NCBI GenBank assembly: GCA_945870455.1
Contig: CAMBSL010000007.1
Span: 1-50,974 of the forward strand
Direction: 5' to 3'
Source: Pirellula staleyi DSM 6068
GTDB taxonomy: Bacteria; Planctomycetota; Planctomycetia; Pirellulales; Pirellulaceae
DNA: 50,974 bases
Part shown: positions 17,265-24,791 of the stretch, piece by piece
Layout: each line of letters starts with the position of its first letter
Position numbering within the stretch: the first letter of the stretch is position 1
The notes under the pieces: generated by a model
Told to the model about the DNA's origin: nothing
The model's database searches: none
What the model saw: only the letters and a program-made list of their open reading frames with translations
Position numbers and translations under genes: made by a program

Positions 17265-18203
17265 ATGCTCGGAAGAATAGCGAAATGCTCAGCCCTTGCG
17301 GTCCTGTTTGGAATTGCCTTCGAGGGCATTTTTGTCGGGGGAGCAAAATCGCAGGAGCCGCAAAAAAACGTTACGGCAACCTCAAGATCCGATTCGGATT
17401 CAGCCAACCAAGACAAAGTTTCTTTCTTGCGAATCAAGAAGAACGACAAGGGCGAACCGGTATCGCTCCAGGTTGCCATCGCTAGGTACGAGTTCACCGA
17501 AGGGGAGTTCAAGGGAGCTTACATCGACTTGATTGGGGCTGTCCACATTGCGACCAAAGCATATTATCGCGAACTGAATAAGCGATTTAAGAACTATGAT
17601 GTCATGCTGTATGAGCTTGTCGCAGATCCCTCGGCGAACAAACCGGATCAAAGGGCCGAACGTGGCGGAGTCAATCCAATTGGCATGATGCAGACAGGCA
17701 TGAAGGAGATTTTGGATTTGTCATTCCAACTGGATGAAGTGGATTACTCTCCTTCCAATTTTGTTCACGCGGATATGAGCCCGGACGAGTTTGGGGAAGA
17801 TATGAAAAAGCGAGGAGATGGGTTCATCGGAATGTTCGCGCGGCTAATGGGTGCGGGCTTAGTTGCACAGAACAGCAAGAAAGGAGCTACACAACAAGCT
17901 GAAATGATGGCAGCGATCATGTCGAAAGATACGATCAAATTGCGACGAGTCATGGCGGAACAATTCGAATCGATGGAAGCACAGATGGCTGGTTTTGCCG
18001 ACAAAAACGGCAAGAGCACTTTGCTGACAGAACGAAACACCAAAGCCTTCCAAATAATGGAGAGAGAGCTAAAGGCTGGCAAAAAGAAACTCGCAATTTT
18101 TTACGGAGCTGGGCACTTGCTAGACATGCATCAACGCTTGCTCAGCGATTACAAGATGACCCAAACCAAATTCGAATGGATAGACGCTTGGCCATTGAAA
18201 TAG
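17265..18203 (+). CDS. Secreted TraB/PrgY/TIKI-family protein
   Basis: 312 residues with an N-terminal signal peptide (AKCSALAVLFGIAFEGIFV). The TraB/TIKI superfamily hallmark, two GxxH motifs plus a conserved Glu, is visible: IGAVHIATKAYY (GAVH 91-94), YELVAD (Glu ~117) and YGAGHLLDM (GAGH 281-284). Members include the TIKI metalloproteases and bacterial GumN-like and PrgY/TraB proteins. Here a central helical Met-rich segment (GMMQTGMKEIL, MMAAIMSKD) separates the motifs. Its secreted nature and intact motifs make a metal-dependent hydrolase plausible, but the substrate is unknown. It stands alone on the plus strand and ends eight bases before the HEAT gene stop, in convergence. Confidence 0.8.
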   Translation: MLGRIAKCSALAVLFGIAFEGIFVGGAKSQEPQKNVTATSRSDSDSANQDKVSFLRIKKNDKGEPVSLQVAIARYEFTEGEFKGAYIDLIGAVHIATKAYYRELNKRFKNYDVMLYELVADPSANKPDQRAERGGVNPIGMMQTGMKEILDLSFQLDEVDYSPSNFVHADMSPDEFGEDMKKRGDGFIGMFARLMGAGLVAQNSKKGATQQAEMMAAIMSKDTIKLRRVMAEQFESMEAQMAGFADKNGKSTLLTERNTKAFQIMERELKAGKKKLAIFYGAGHLLDMHQRLLSDYKMTQTKFEWIDAWPLK

Positions 18204-18211
18204 CTGGGGGC

Positions 18212-19612
18212 TCACTCTCCTGCTTTGGGACGCACCCAGGTTTGGCCATTCTTGTAACGCTGGGCTCTGTCTTTCACGACAGCGTCCTGGCTGATTTGCA
18301 TGACTCGATCTAGAACTTGGTCAAACTCGGATTTATTTGGCTCGCGTACCTCTCGATGATGAGCCAGTTCAACAATGGTTTCACATGCGACTCCAGCAAA
18401 CATCGGTTGATCGAGATACGGCAAAACATATCGCATTGAGTCGGCGGAGTAAGCGAGACGGCACCGATTTAGTACGAGTGCTTTCTCCTCTGGTGATGTT
18501 GCAAAGGACATGGCTTGCTTGAGGCGAGTGAGCCTTTCTTGGTCGGACCGCTTATCGTTACGCAAACTGACGATTCGGACAAATGCCTTGAATTCGAGGC
18601 TTCGTTCGCTTGCGTTCGTTGCTTTCTCGATCAGGGCGGCGAGTTTATCCGCGATCGACGCATCTGGCCATTTGCAAAACGCCTGCAAGCCGGCATCATG
18701 TTGAGTTCGATTCTCGCTATTCATCGCAGTTTCGACCGCAGCCAGGGCTTTCGCGCCGCCGACTCTCGCCACGGTTGATAGCAAGTCTAGCTGGGAGGCT
18801 TCGTCAAGCTTGGCGCTCGCTGAGAGTATCGGTTCCGCACGCAATTCTGGCTTTGTGTTGCGTCCGCAAACCGTCACCAACGCTTTCTCGGCCGCATCTC
18901 GTTCAGCACCTTTGCCCGCCTTGAGAACCCCTTGAATCATGCCGGGAATCTGCGTCAAGTCGCCCAGTTCGGCTAACGCGATCATGGCTGCTTGTCGCAC
19001 CTTAGGATCTTGATCGACGGCCATGGCTGTTAACTGCGGCATAGAATCTGATGCCCGCCTCATGACCAAAACTTCGATGAGAGCTAATCTTCCAGACGAG
19101 GCGTTTTTCATTTCCGATACGAGCGTCGCGTTCACGGTTGAGCCTCGCAATCGGGACAAGCTTTTCTTCGCAGCGTTTTGCAGTTCGATTGTCTCGCTGC
19201 CTAGCATCTGTACCAACAGAGGCAATTCCGCCATGTCCCCTAACTCTCCGATTGCAGCGATAGCGGCAACTCGCACGGAATCGTCTTTGCTTGTTTTTAA
19301 CAACGTTAACACTTCTGGTTTTGCACTGGCATCTCCCCGCGAACCCAATGCACTTAGCAATCCAATCTGACCGACGGGCATCAATTTTGGCAATTGCGAA
19401 GCAAACTGCTGGGTTGCCTCTGGGCCTTTCGCTTCCGTGCGGACTTGTTCCAAGCCGACGGCACGCATGTCTTTGTCCTTGTCGTTGAGGAGCTCAAGAA
19501 CCATGCGGATTAGCTCGGTATTTTTCTCTTGAGCAGGCGAAATGTTTCCCAACAATCCCAATGAAAAAACCAAGCCGAAACATCCACGATTTAGCCAAAC
19601 ACAATACCGCAC
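18212..19612 (-). CDS. Secreted HEAT-repeat protein
   Basis: 466 residues with a signal peptide (WLNRGCFGLVFSLGLLGNISPAQ). The rest is alpha-alpha repeats of ~30 residues, for example DSVRVAAIAAIGELGDMAELPLLVQML and DPKVRQAAMIALAELGDLTQIP, the HEAT/PBS-lyase pattern. Such proteins are interaction scaffolds. It is followed downstream only by the convergent TraB/TIKI gene and preceded, after 230 non-coding bases, by a second HEAT-repeat gene. No enzymatic motif is seen. Confidence 0.85.
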   Translation of the reverse strand: MRYCVWLNRGCFGLVFSLGLLGNISPAQEKNTELIRMVLELLNDKDKDMRAVGLEQVRTEAKGPEATQQFASQLPKLMPVGQIGLLSALGSRGDASAKPEVLTLLKTSKDDSVRVAAIAAIGELGDMAELPLLVQMLGSETIELQNAAKKSLSRLRGSTVNATLVSEMKNASSGRLALIEVLVMRRASDSMPQLTAMAVDQDPKVRQAAMIALAELGDLTQIPGMIQGVLKAGKGAERDAAEKALVTVCGRNTKPELRAEPILSASAKLDEASQLDLLSTVARVGGAKALAAVETAMNSENRTQHDAGLQAFCKWPDASIADKLAALIEKATNASERSLEFKAFVRIVSLRNDKRSDQERLTRLKQAMSFATSPEEKALVLNRCRLAYSADSMRYVLPYLDQPMFAGVACETIVELAHHREVREPNKSEFDQVLDRVMQISQDAVVKDRAQRYKNGQTWVRPKAGE

Positions 19613-19842
19613 AGTTCATTCTCCTCGATTCGAAATTACTAAAGACGAAACCCCGCGTTTGTCGCGAACAGTCCAGTAGCGTGGCCCAATGAATCCCGCA
19701 AGTTTACCCTGCGGAAGTTTAGGTTCTTGGCTACCAAAATGATCCTTCGCGGCCCTGCGAAATAAAGGGTGTCGTTTTGTTTGCAGCAAAAAAGCCCAAC
19801 GATTCGCAGGACGAGCCTGCGGGATTTGGTAAGCCGAAACGA
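19613..19842. other. Intergenic segment between two HEAT genes, with short hairpins
   Basis: No convincing gene. The region holds two short inverted repeats: CCGCA...TGCGG at about 19697-19716, and CGCAGG-ACGAG-CCTGCG at 19805-19821. The second resembles the hairpin at 27053-27071 (CCACAGG-TCCAG-CCTGTGG). An open frame covering much of this stretch gives a low-complexity peptide with no family resemblance and is rejected. The hairpins may terminate transcription of the upstream HEAT gene or be dispersed repeats. Confidence 0.5.
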
Positions 19843-20541
19843 CTATTTCCCGCTGCAAGCCAACATGCCGCGAGTGGCAGCGAGTCGCACATGTTTGGAT
19901 TGCCCTTCGCCAAGCAACGATTTGTAAATGACGAGCGCTTCACTTTTGTTGCCCACTGCCAAGAGCGATTCCGCGCACGATAGACTTGCATCGGTAATCG
20001 CAATTTGAGTTTCCGGCGCAGTAGCTTTGGCATTACCCAAAGCTTTCGCTGCTTCGCTGGTTCGAATCGCGCCCAAGGCCAAAGCGGCTGAGCGAGCAAT
20101 CGTTCCATCCGTATCATTCAGCATGATGGCGAGCGATGCGACACTGGCAACATCTCGCCGCTGTCCCAACGAGGAAATGATCCCTACCTTGAGCGGCGCA
20201 GCAACTCTCGGTAGCGCATCTCTCAACGCTTGTGCCGCTTCGGGAGCCGGGTTGCGCTCCAACGCAAAACGAGCCATGTGCGAAAGGTCTTTGTCCGCAA
20301 GCAACTCCGCTACGGTCGAGACCGAAGCAGCCGTTCCTATCTGCATCAGTTTGCGGCATACATAATCTTTTGCATCTCGGGAAATCGGCGTTTTCAACGC
20401 GGAGATCAACCGAGCTTCCAAATCTTTGCGTGCCACTGCGTCGTTGCGACTGGAAATAATCGCCTCGTTGATCGGCTCAAGGGGACTGCGTTCTGCGCCC
20501 CAATCGTAAGTCTTCAACGCTTCAAATGCTTGATCCAACAT
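19843..20541 (-). CDS. HEAT-repeat protein
   Basis: 232 residues, no signal peptide. HEAT/PBS-lyase repeats are visible in VCRKLMQIGTAASVSTVAELL, AAPLKVGIISSLGQRRDVAS and TIARSAALALGAIRTSEAAK, with TPR-like helices near the end (ESLLAVGNKSEALVIYKSLL). It follows the Gfo/Idh/MocA oxidoreductase by 56 bases on the same strand. In planctomycetes such proteins often come with sugar oxidoreductases and ThuA proteins, which is the case here. Function unknown beyond scaffolding. Confidence 0.8.
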   Translation of the reverse strand: MLDQAFEALKTYDWGAERSPLEPINEAIISSRNDAVARKDLEARLISALKTPISRDAKDYVCRKLMQIGTAASVSTVAELLADKDLSHMARFALERNPAPEAAQALRDALPRVAAPLKVGIISSLGQRRDVASVASLAIMLNDTDGTIARSAALALGAIRTSEAAKALGNAKATAPETQIAITDASLSCAESLLAVGNKSEALVIYKSLLGEGQSKHVRLAATRGMLACSGK

Positions 20542-20597
20542 GATACTACCTCAGGAAAATACTTATTTGAATGGAGAGTAAATCTAGTTTTCGGAGC

Positions 20598-21809
20598 TTA
20601 CAATTGCCATGGTTCGCGACGAGCACGATCAAGCAGCCGATTGGCTTCCACGTCCCCAAGGAATTCTTGTTTGGCAGCATCCCATTTGAGCGAGCGTTGC
20701 AACTGATAAGCGATGGTGCACAAATGACTAATGGCTGTCGTATTGACCCCTAACTCAATGTCGCGGAACGGCTTCTCGCGAGTCTTGACGCACTCGATGA
20801 AGTCACCATAGATGCCGCCTTCTCCCTTGTAAGTGGGGACCGGTTTTGGCTCGCGAGTTTCACCGGGAGTGCCTTCGATGGCGAGATTGCCAGTCTTTGG
20901 GCGATTGTGCGTAATCGTTAGCCCGTTGGGGTAACGCAAACTCAAATGCTTTCCCTCTTTCTCATCAATATAGGTCACTTCCTCGGGTTGAAGTTCGCGC
21001 ACATCGACTGCAAACGTTGCTCCACCAAAATGGTGCGCGCCCCAGTCTGTCATTCCACCCCCGGAATAATCAACGTAGGAACGCCAACTGTTGCCTGCAG
21101 TCGAAAAACTCCCACTGCATCGGGCCGCATTATAAGGAGCCCATGCCGCAGGCCCAAGCCACAAGTCCCAATCAATATCGCTCGAGGTGTCTTCGACAGG
21201 TAGATTGCAAATTTGTGAAAGCGGGCCAACATTCACGTTGATGGATTTGATCTTGCCCAATTCGCCGCCCCAGCACTGATTCACAATTCCTTTGTAGTCT
21301 TCTAGCACGCGTTGGCTGCCACCCGAAACCACGCGACCATACCGACGAGCCGCCTCGATCATCAATGGACCTTCACGCAAGGTCAGCGTTTCAGGTTTCT
21401 GACAATACACATCTTTCCCGTGACGACACGCTTCGATCACCATGATTGCGTGCCAGTGGTCCGGCGTTGCCACGTGAACCGCATCGATATCCGATCGGCC
21501 AAGAAGGTCACGAAAATCGTTGTACGCTTTGCAATCTGTGTTTTCGTAACGTTCGTTTACCTTTCCTTTTGCAGATTCGCGAACGGAGTTGCGCACATCG
21601 CAAACGGCAACGTACTGCACATCCTTGCGACCAAGAAACGCGCCTTGGTCACCTTTACCCATGTTGCCGAGCCCGATACCTGCCATAACAATTCTATCGC
21701 TGGCCGGTGAGCGTGACTCATTTCCTAAAGCCGCTGAAGTAATGACATAAGGGGCGGCGAGCGTGGCACTCGCCGCTTTGATAAACTCGCGACGCGATGA
21801 ACGACCCAT
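20598..21809 (-). CDS. Gfo/Idh/MocA-family oxidoreductase, Tat-exported
   Basis: 403 residues. The Tat signal is SRREFIKAASATLAAPYV (5-22). The Rossmann dinucleotide loop GIGLGNMGKG is at ~44-53; VAVCDVRN ends beta-2 and HVATPDHWHAIM (~112-123) is the typical third segment. The cofactor-site motif usually written EKP is QKP here (YCQKPETLT, 136-143) with the lysine retained. The C-terminal domain has the GGMTDWGAHHFGGATFAVD motif. Predicted NAD(P)-dependent sugar dehydrogenase acting outside the cytoplasm. The ThuA gene in the same direction points to carbohydrate metabolism. Confidence 0.93.
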   Translation of the reverse strand: MGRSSRREFIKAASATLAAPYVITSAALGNESRSPASDRIVMAGIGLGNMGKGDQGAFLGRKDVQYVAVCDVRNSVRESAKGKVNERYENTDCKAYNDFRDLLGRSDIDAVHVATPDHWHAIMVIEACRHGKDVYCQKPETLTLREGPLMIEAARRYGRVVSGGSQRVLEDYKGIVNQCWGGELGKIKSINVNVGPLSQICNLPVEDTSSDIDWDLWLGPAAWAPYNAARCSGSFSTAGNSWRSYVDYSGGGMTDWGAHHFGGATFAVDVRELQPEEVTYIDEKEGKHLSLRYPNGLTITHNRPKTGNLAIEGTPGETREPKPVPTYKGEGGIYGDFIECVKTREKPFRDIELGVNTTAISHLCTIAYQLQRSLKWDAAKQEFLGDVEANRLLDRARREPWQL

Positions 21810-21938
21810 TGTGGTACTCGATTGTTAAAGGTTTGGGGAGGAATGAGGCTTTCTATCCGTAGACCATCGTGCAGGGGGAAAATTGATGTTAGCTATTCCC
21901 CCAAGGACAAACAAGCACCCATCGCACCCATCGCTGTC

Positions 21939-22424
21939 TTATCGAGACACTACATCCGAGCGACTGCAATCGACCAGGCATCGACCGGCGAGGGCCAAGC
22001 GGCCAATCAGCATCCTGCACTCAAGGGTTTCGCGATTGCTCAATGTAACTTCGATAGGCCATTGAAAACCAGCGATATGAAGCATGGTTTCAATGACTGG
22101 ACGCAAAGAGATATGCCCGTTAGACGATCGAATATAGCGAGAGCCAACGAGTTTTGCATTGCAATGGTACGCGGACTCTTGGCGATCGTGATCCCCTAAT
22201 ACGAAAAAGCGGACCCAGTTCTCTTTGCCGCGTTTGAACTCTTGGATCCGTTCGGCATGCAACGAGCAGACCGTTGCTCCGGAATCAAGCTTGGCATGAA
22301 GCCTGTCGACACCCAACTCTGGCAATGCGACCCACTCCCGCCATCCAACCAACAACAAATCATCCCAGTCTTGGATAGGAACCAAACTTTTAAAGCGATC
22401 GAATCGAATTGGATTGAGATGCAT
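21939..22424 (-). CDS. RimB-like retropepsin-type protease (putative ATP-dependent zinc protease family)
   Basis: 161 residues. The sequence LLVGWREWVALPELGVDRL then HAKLDSGATVCSLHAERI, and the ending MLIGRLALAGRCLVDCSRS, is the pattern of the PF05618-type family. The aspartic-protease-like motif is DSGA (47-50). In cyanobacteria a related protein, RimB, cooperates with the RimK-like ATP-grasp ligase in poly-glutamate chemistry; no RimK is encoded here. It follows the DUF971 gene by 15 bases. There is no signal peptide, so it is cytoplasmic. The older name 'ATP-dependent zinc protease' has no support in these residues. Confidence 0.82.
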   Translation of the reverse strand: MHLNPIRFDRFKSLVPIQDWDDLLLVGWREWVALPELGVDRLHAKLDSGATVCSLHAERIQEFKRGKENWVRFFVLGDHDRQESAYHCNAKLVGSRYIRSSNGHISLRPVIETMLHIAGFQWPIEVTLSNRETLECRMLIGRLALAGRCLVDCSRSDVVSR

Positions 22425-22439
22425 GCGGAGTGGAAAACC

Positions 22440-22766
22440 TTAGGTTTCGACTAACGTCCCTATTTCACGAAGCAACTCCATTGTAAACAGACCTGAGCTG
22501 TGACCGTCAGAAAAAGTGATGTTGTAAGCGTAATTTCCAACGGGACGCATCTGTGTCACCGCCAATGGCACGGTTTCCGCAGCAGATAGCACTTGAAGCA
22601 AGCCCTTGGGTTTTACTGCTTCGGCTCGTTTTTTTTCGCGGCAAGTCGCACAGGGACAAGCCATTCGGAGCACACCGTATGGATAATCCATTTTTTTGCC
22701 GTCACTCCAAACAATCTCAAGGGATCGTTGTTCGGTGAGCTTCAGTTCCGTCGGTTGCAGATCCAT
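22440..22766 (-). CDS. DUF971 (GBBH-like N-terminal domain) protein
   Basis: 108 residues, a complete stand-alone DUF971: LKLTEQRSLEIVWSDGKKM, YGVLRMACPCATCREKK (CPCATC 37-42) and NYAYNITFSDGHSSGLFTME. The CPCAxC segment could ligate zinc or an Fe-S cluster; the domain occurs N-terminally in gamma-butyrobetaine hydroxylase and alone near Fe-S/Mrp-type proteins. It sits 17 bases after ThuA and 15 before the RimB-like gene. Role not established. Confidence 0.9.
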   Translation of the reverse strand: MDLQPTELKLTEQRSLEIVWSDGKKMDYPYGVLRMACPCATCREKKRAEAVKPKGLLQVLSAAETVPLAVTQMRPVGNYAYNITFSDGHSSGLFTMELLREIGTLVET

Positions 22767-22783
22767 AATTTCCTTCAGCTTCC

Positions 22784-23752
22784 CTAGTCAAATTTGCGTT
22801 GCGATGATTTGTCCGCAGTTGGAAAGTCACTAGGAATCTTCGAATCGACAACCGATCCGGTTGCGGCCCAGTCTGTGCCGCGAACAAAAAGGGTAATGTA
22901 ACCGACGCACTCCATCGAATAGTCCGCGTGGCCCATCGGCGTGTGAAAGACACGTCCCTTGCCATAATCGATCGTCATGACCATAGGCTCATGACGATCC
23001 GTTCCACCTTGCGCTTTGCTTGAGAAAGCTGTCGCTAAGATCTTCATATTCTGAGCAGGTCCACGGAGTTTGTCGTAAAGCTCATCTTTTGTATGCAACC
23101 AAGATTTTGGAATGCCCTTGGTGATAGGATGTTCTGCATCCCGAACCACGACTGTAAATTCATGCTGCGACCCGTGGCTCCCACCCTTTCCAGGAGAGTT
23201 ATCGGTGATTTTTTCTTCTTTGGCATTTAGGTAGACATAGGGACCATTTTTCTCGGTTCGATTGCCCCAACCGCCAAGGCCAATCATTTTATTGTATTCT
23301 TCCCAATCACCGAACGAGTTGTCGGCCGCGTGGACAATGACCAAACCACCTCCGCCGGCAACAAACTTCTCAAACGCTGCATTTGTTTCAGCAGGCCAAG
23401 GTGCAGCCCCAAAACCAAAATTGGAAATGACAACGTTGTACTTGGAAAAGTCGGGCTTGAAATTCGGATCTGGAACGGCCTTTTTTGCGGCTTCTCTCTT
23501 AATGCCGTCGTTTAGCGGGTATTTTGCGAGCAAGTCTTCTCCCTGCCAAGTGGTCTGCGTTCTCGCGACGTCGACGGTGTAACGCTTGGTGTCCTCCAAG
23601 TACTTTTTCATCATCACGGTTGTCTTGGGCCAAGCCCCATGATTGTTTTGTCCGTCGATAATGAGTGCTCTCATGGTCGGTGCCGTTTGAGCGTTGGCCA
23701 CACCGATCAGCATTGCAAACAAAAGGCAGTTCGAAAAAAGTGCGCGTAGCAT
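22784..23752 (-). CDS. Secreted ThuA-domain protein
   Basis: 322 residues with a signal peptide (FSNCLLFAMLIGVANAQ). The ThuA fold (glutamine-amidotransferase-like, trehalose utilisation) is indicated by MRALIIDGQNNHGAWPKT, YNVVISNFGFGAAPWP, GGGLVIVHAADNSFGDW, ITKGIPKSWLHTKDELYDKL and YGKGRVFHTPMGHADYS. The catalytic Cys of true amidotransferases is not seen in the expected position (VIVHAADN). Likely periplasmic sugar-related role, consistent with the Gfo/Idh/MocA gene in the same operon-like run. Confidence 0.92.
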   Translation of the reverse strand: MLRALFSNCLLFAMLIGVANAQTAPTMRALIIDGQNNHGAWPKTTVMMKKYLEDTKRYTVDVARTQTTWQGEDLLAKYPLNDGIKREAAKKAVPDPNFKPDFSKYNVVISNFGFGAAPWPAETNAAFEKFVAGGGGLVIVHAADNSFGDWEEYNKMIGLGGWGNRTEKNGPYVYLNAKEEKITDNSPGKGGSHGSQHEFTVVVRDAEHPITKGIPKSWLHTKDELYDKLRGPAQNMKILATAFSSKAQGGTDRHEPMVMTIDYGKGRVFHTPMGHADYSMECVGYITLFVRGTDWAATGSVVDSKIPSDFPTADKSSQRKFD

Positions 23753-24316
23753 AGCAATTCGATCCGAATAAGGAAAAAGACTAGGAGAGAGATCACAACA
23801 CCGAGATTGTGATTGTGATTGTTTATCTCGTTTCTGTCCATCGGCCTCAGCCGACTAAGCAAATACGGCACCCGTACGCCGGGCGTCAGGTGGAGCGTTG
23901 GAGGGACGTTCTCATTTGCAAAACTTAGTTGATGTTATGTCGCCGCTCGCACTCTTTCCGAAAGCGTGGTTGTTTTTTCGCTGGACCCGTGCAAAGAAGC
24001 CACGAATGAGTTGCTCCGTTATTTCAACCAGAAAGCACTCCATCCTTATGTCTCCCATCTACACCTCCGTCTGTTCTCCGGCTTTGCTATCTGTGCTATC
24101 AACTTCGGAACGAGAGTAGCACAGATAGCAAGGCAGGAGAACAGATATCTCAGCGAGAAGAGATCCCTCGGCGAGATAACACGTAGCAGACTTTCGTTCT
24201 CGGGCGGTAAGGCATGCAGCAGACGATGAACTACCCAACCTAGGCTTTAATTGCTCAAGGCCAGCGGAGCCAACGGAATGGCCTTGTGTCCACGCCATTC
24301 TGTTGGACACATTATT
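23753..24316. other. 564-base intergenic region, no gene recognised
   Basis: Lies between the DUF2834 stop and the ThuA start. Short open frames exist on both strands but their products lack any family resemblance, start context or compositional consistency. The one strong feature is a 28-bp-arm hairpin at 24071-24144 (separate entry). A short run of GATTGT units occurs near 23812-23828. ThuA's promoter should lie in the first ~150 bases above 23752. Confidence 0.6.
24071..24144. repeat. Long hairpin, 28-bp arms and 18-base loop
   Basis: Arms at 24071-24098 and 24117-24144 pair at 26 of 28 positions. The inner parts, TTGCTATCTGTGCTA and TAGCACAGATAGCAA, are a perfect 15-bp match. No U-run follows either arm, so a simple terminator is unlikely. 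Such hairpins can be structured RNAs, REP-type elements or remnants of mobile DNA. Confidence 0.85.
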
Positions 24317-24676
24317 TTATTGCGATCCTTTGTCTTCCGGTTGCTTATTTCGGGAGTTCGCTAGATACCCTTCGCGCCGAAAAAGAAATGTGGGCAGTGC
24401 GAAGCAGATGCCAACTAAAAAGATAGCGAGAAAGTGCCAATGAAAGCCAGGCATCTTCAGCCGACGCGTTTCGGACGACATCCAAAGCGTGCATGCTGCG
24501 GCTGTGATCAATAAGTCCCATGTGAATCCGGAGATAACCCAAGTGGCAAAAGGTGCCGCGAAAAATTCGTGCCACGCTGCTTCGCCGCGTTGCGAAAAAT
24601 GCAAGCTGAAGCACAGCACAGGAAAAAGAAATCCACAGATGGACAAGAATGCGTAAGCAATTTTCATTTTGATCAC
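24317..24676 (-). CDS. DUF2834 small membrane protein
   Basis: 119 residues with three to four membrane helices: AYAFLSICGFLFPVLCFSL, FATWVISGFTWDLLITAAA, and FLAIFLVGICFALPTFLFRR. The ISGFTWDLLI and GICFALPTFLFRRE motifs match DUF2834 from many bacteria. No function is known. Single gene, 115 bases from the VWA gene upstream in its own direction. Confidence 0.88.
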   Translation of the reverse strand: MIKMKIAYAFLSICGFLFPVLCFSLHFSQRGEAAWHEFFAAPFATWVISGFTWDLLITAAACTLWMSSETRRLKMPGFHWHFLAIFLVGICFALPTFLFRREGYLANSRNKQPEDKGSQ

Positions 24677-24791
24677 TCGCTCGAAACAGCCGAAACCGAA
24701 GATTTCATTGAACCCCCGATTCTACTCGGCCTGAAATCGTAAATGGCATGGACTCATCCACGTTGCAATGCAAGAAAAACGAAGCAAAAAA

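Noticed and set aside
19616-19858. 80-residue open frame on the minus strand
   Set aside because: Covers short intergenic hairpins and gives no recognisable protein.
23898-24310. Several overlapping small open frames
   Set aside because: No family resemblance, no ribosome-binding context, and they run through the long hairpin at 24071-24144.
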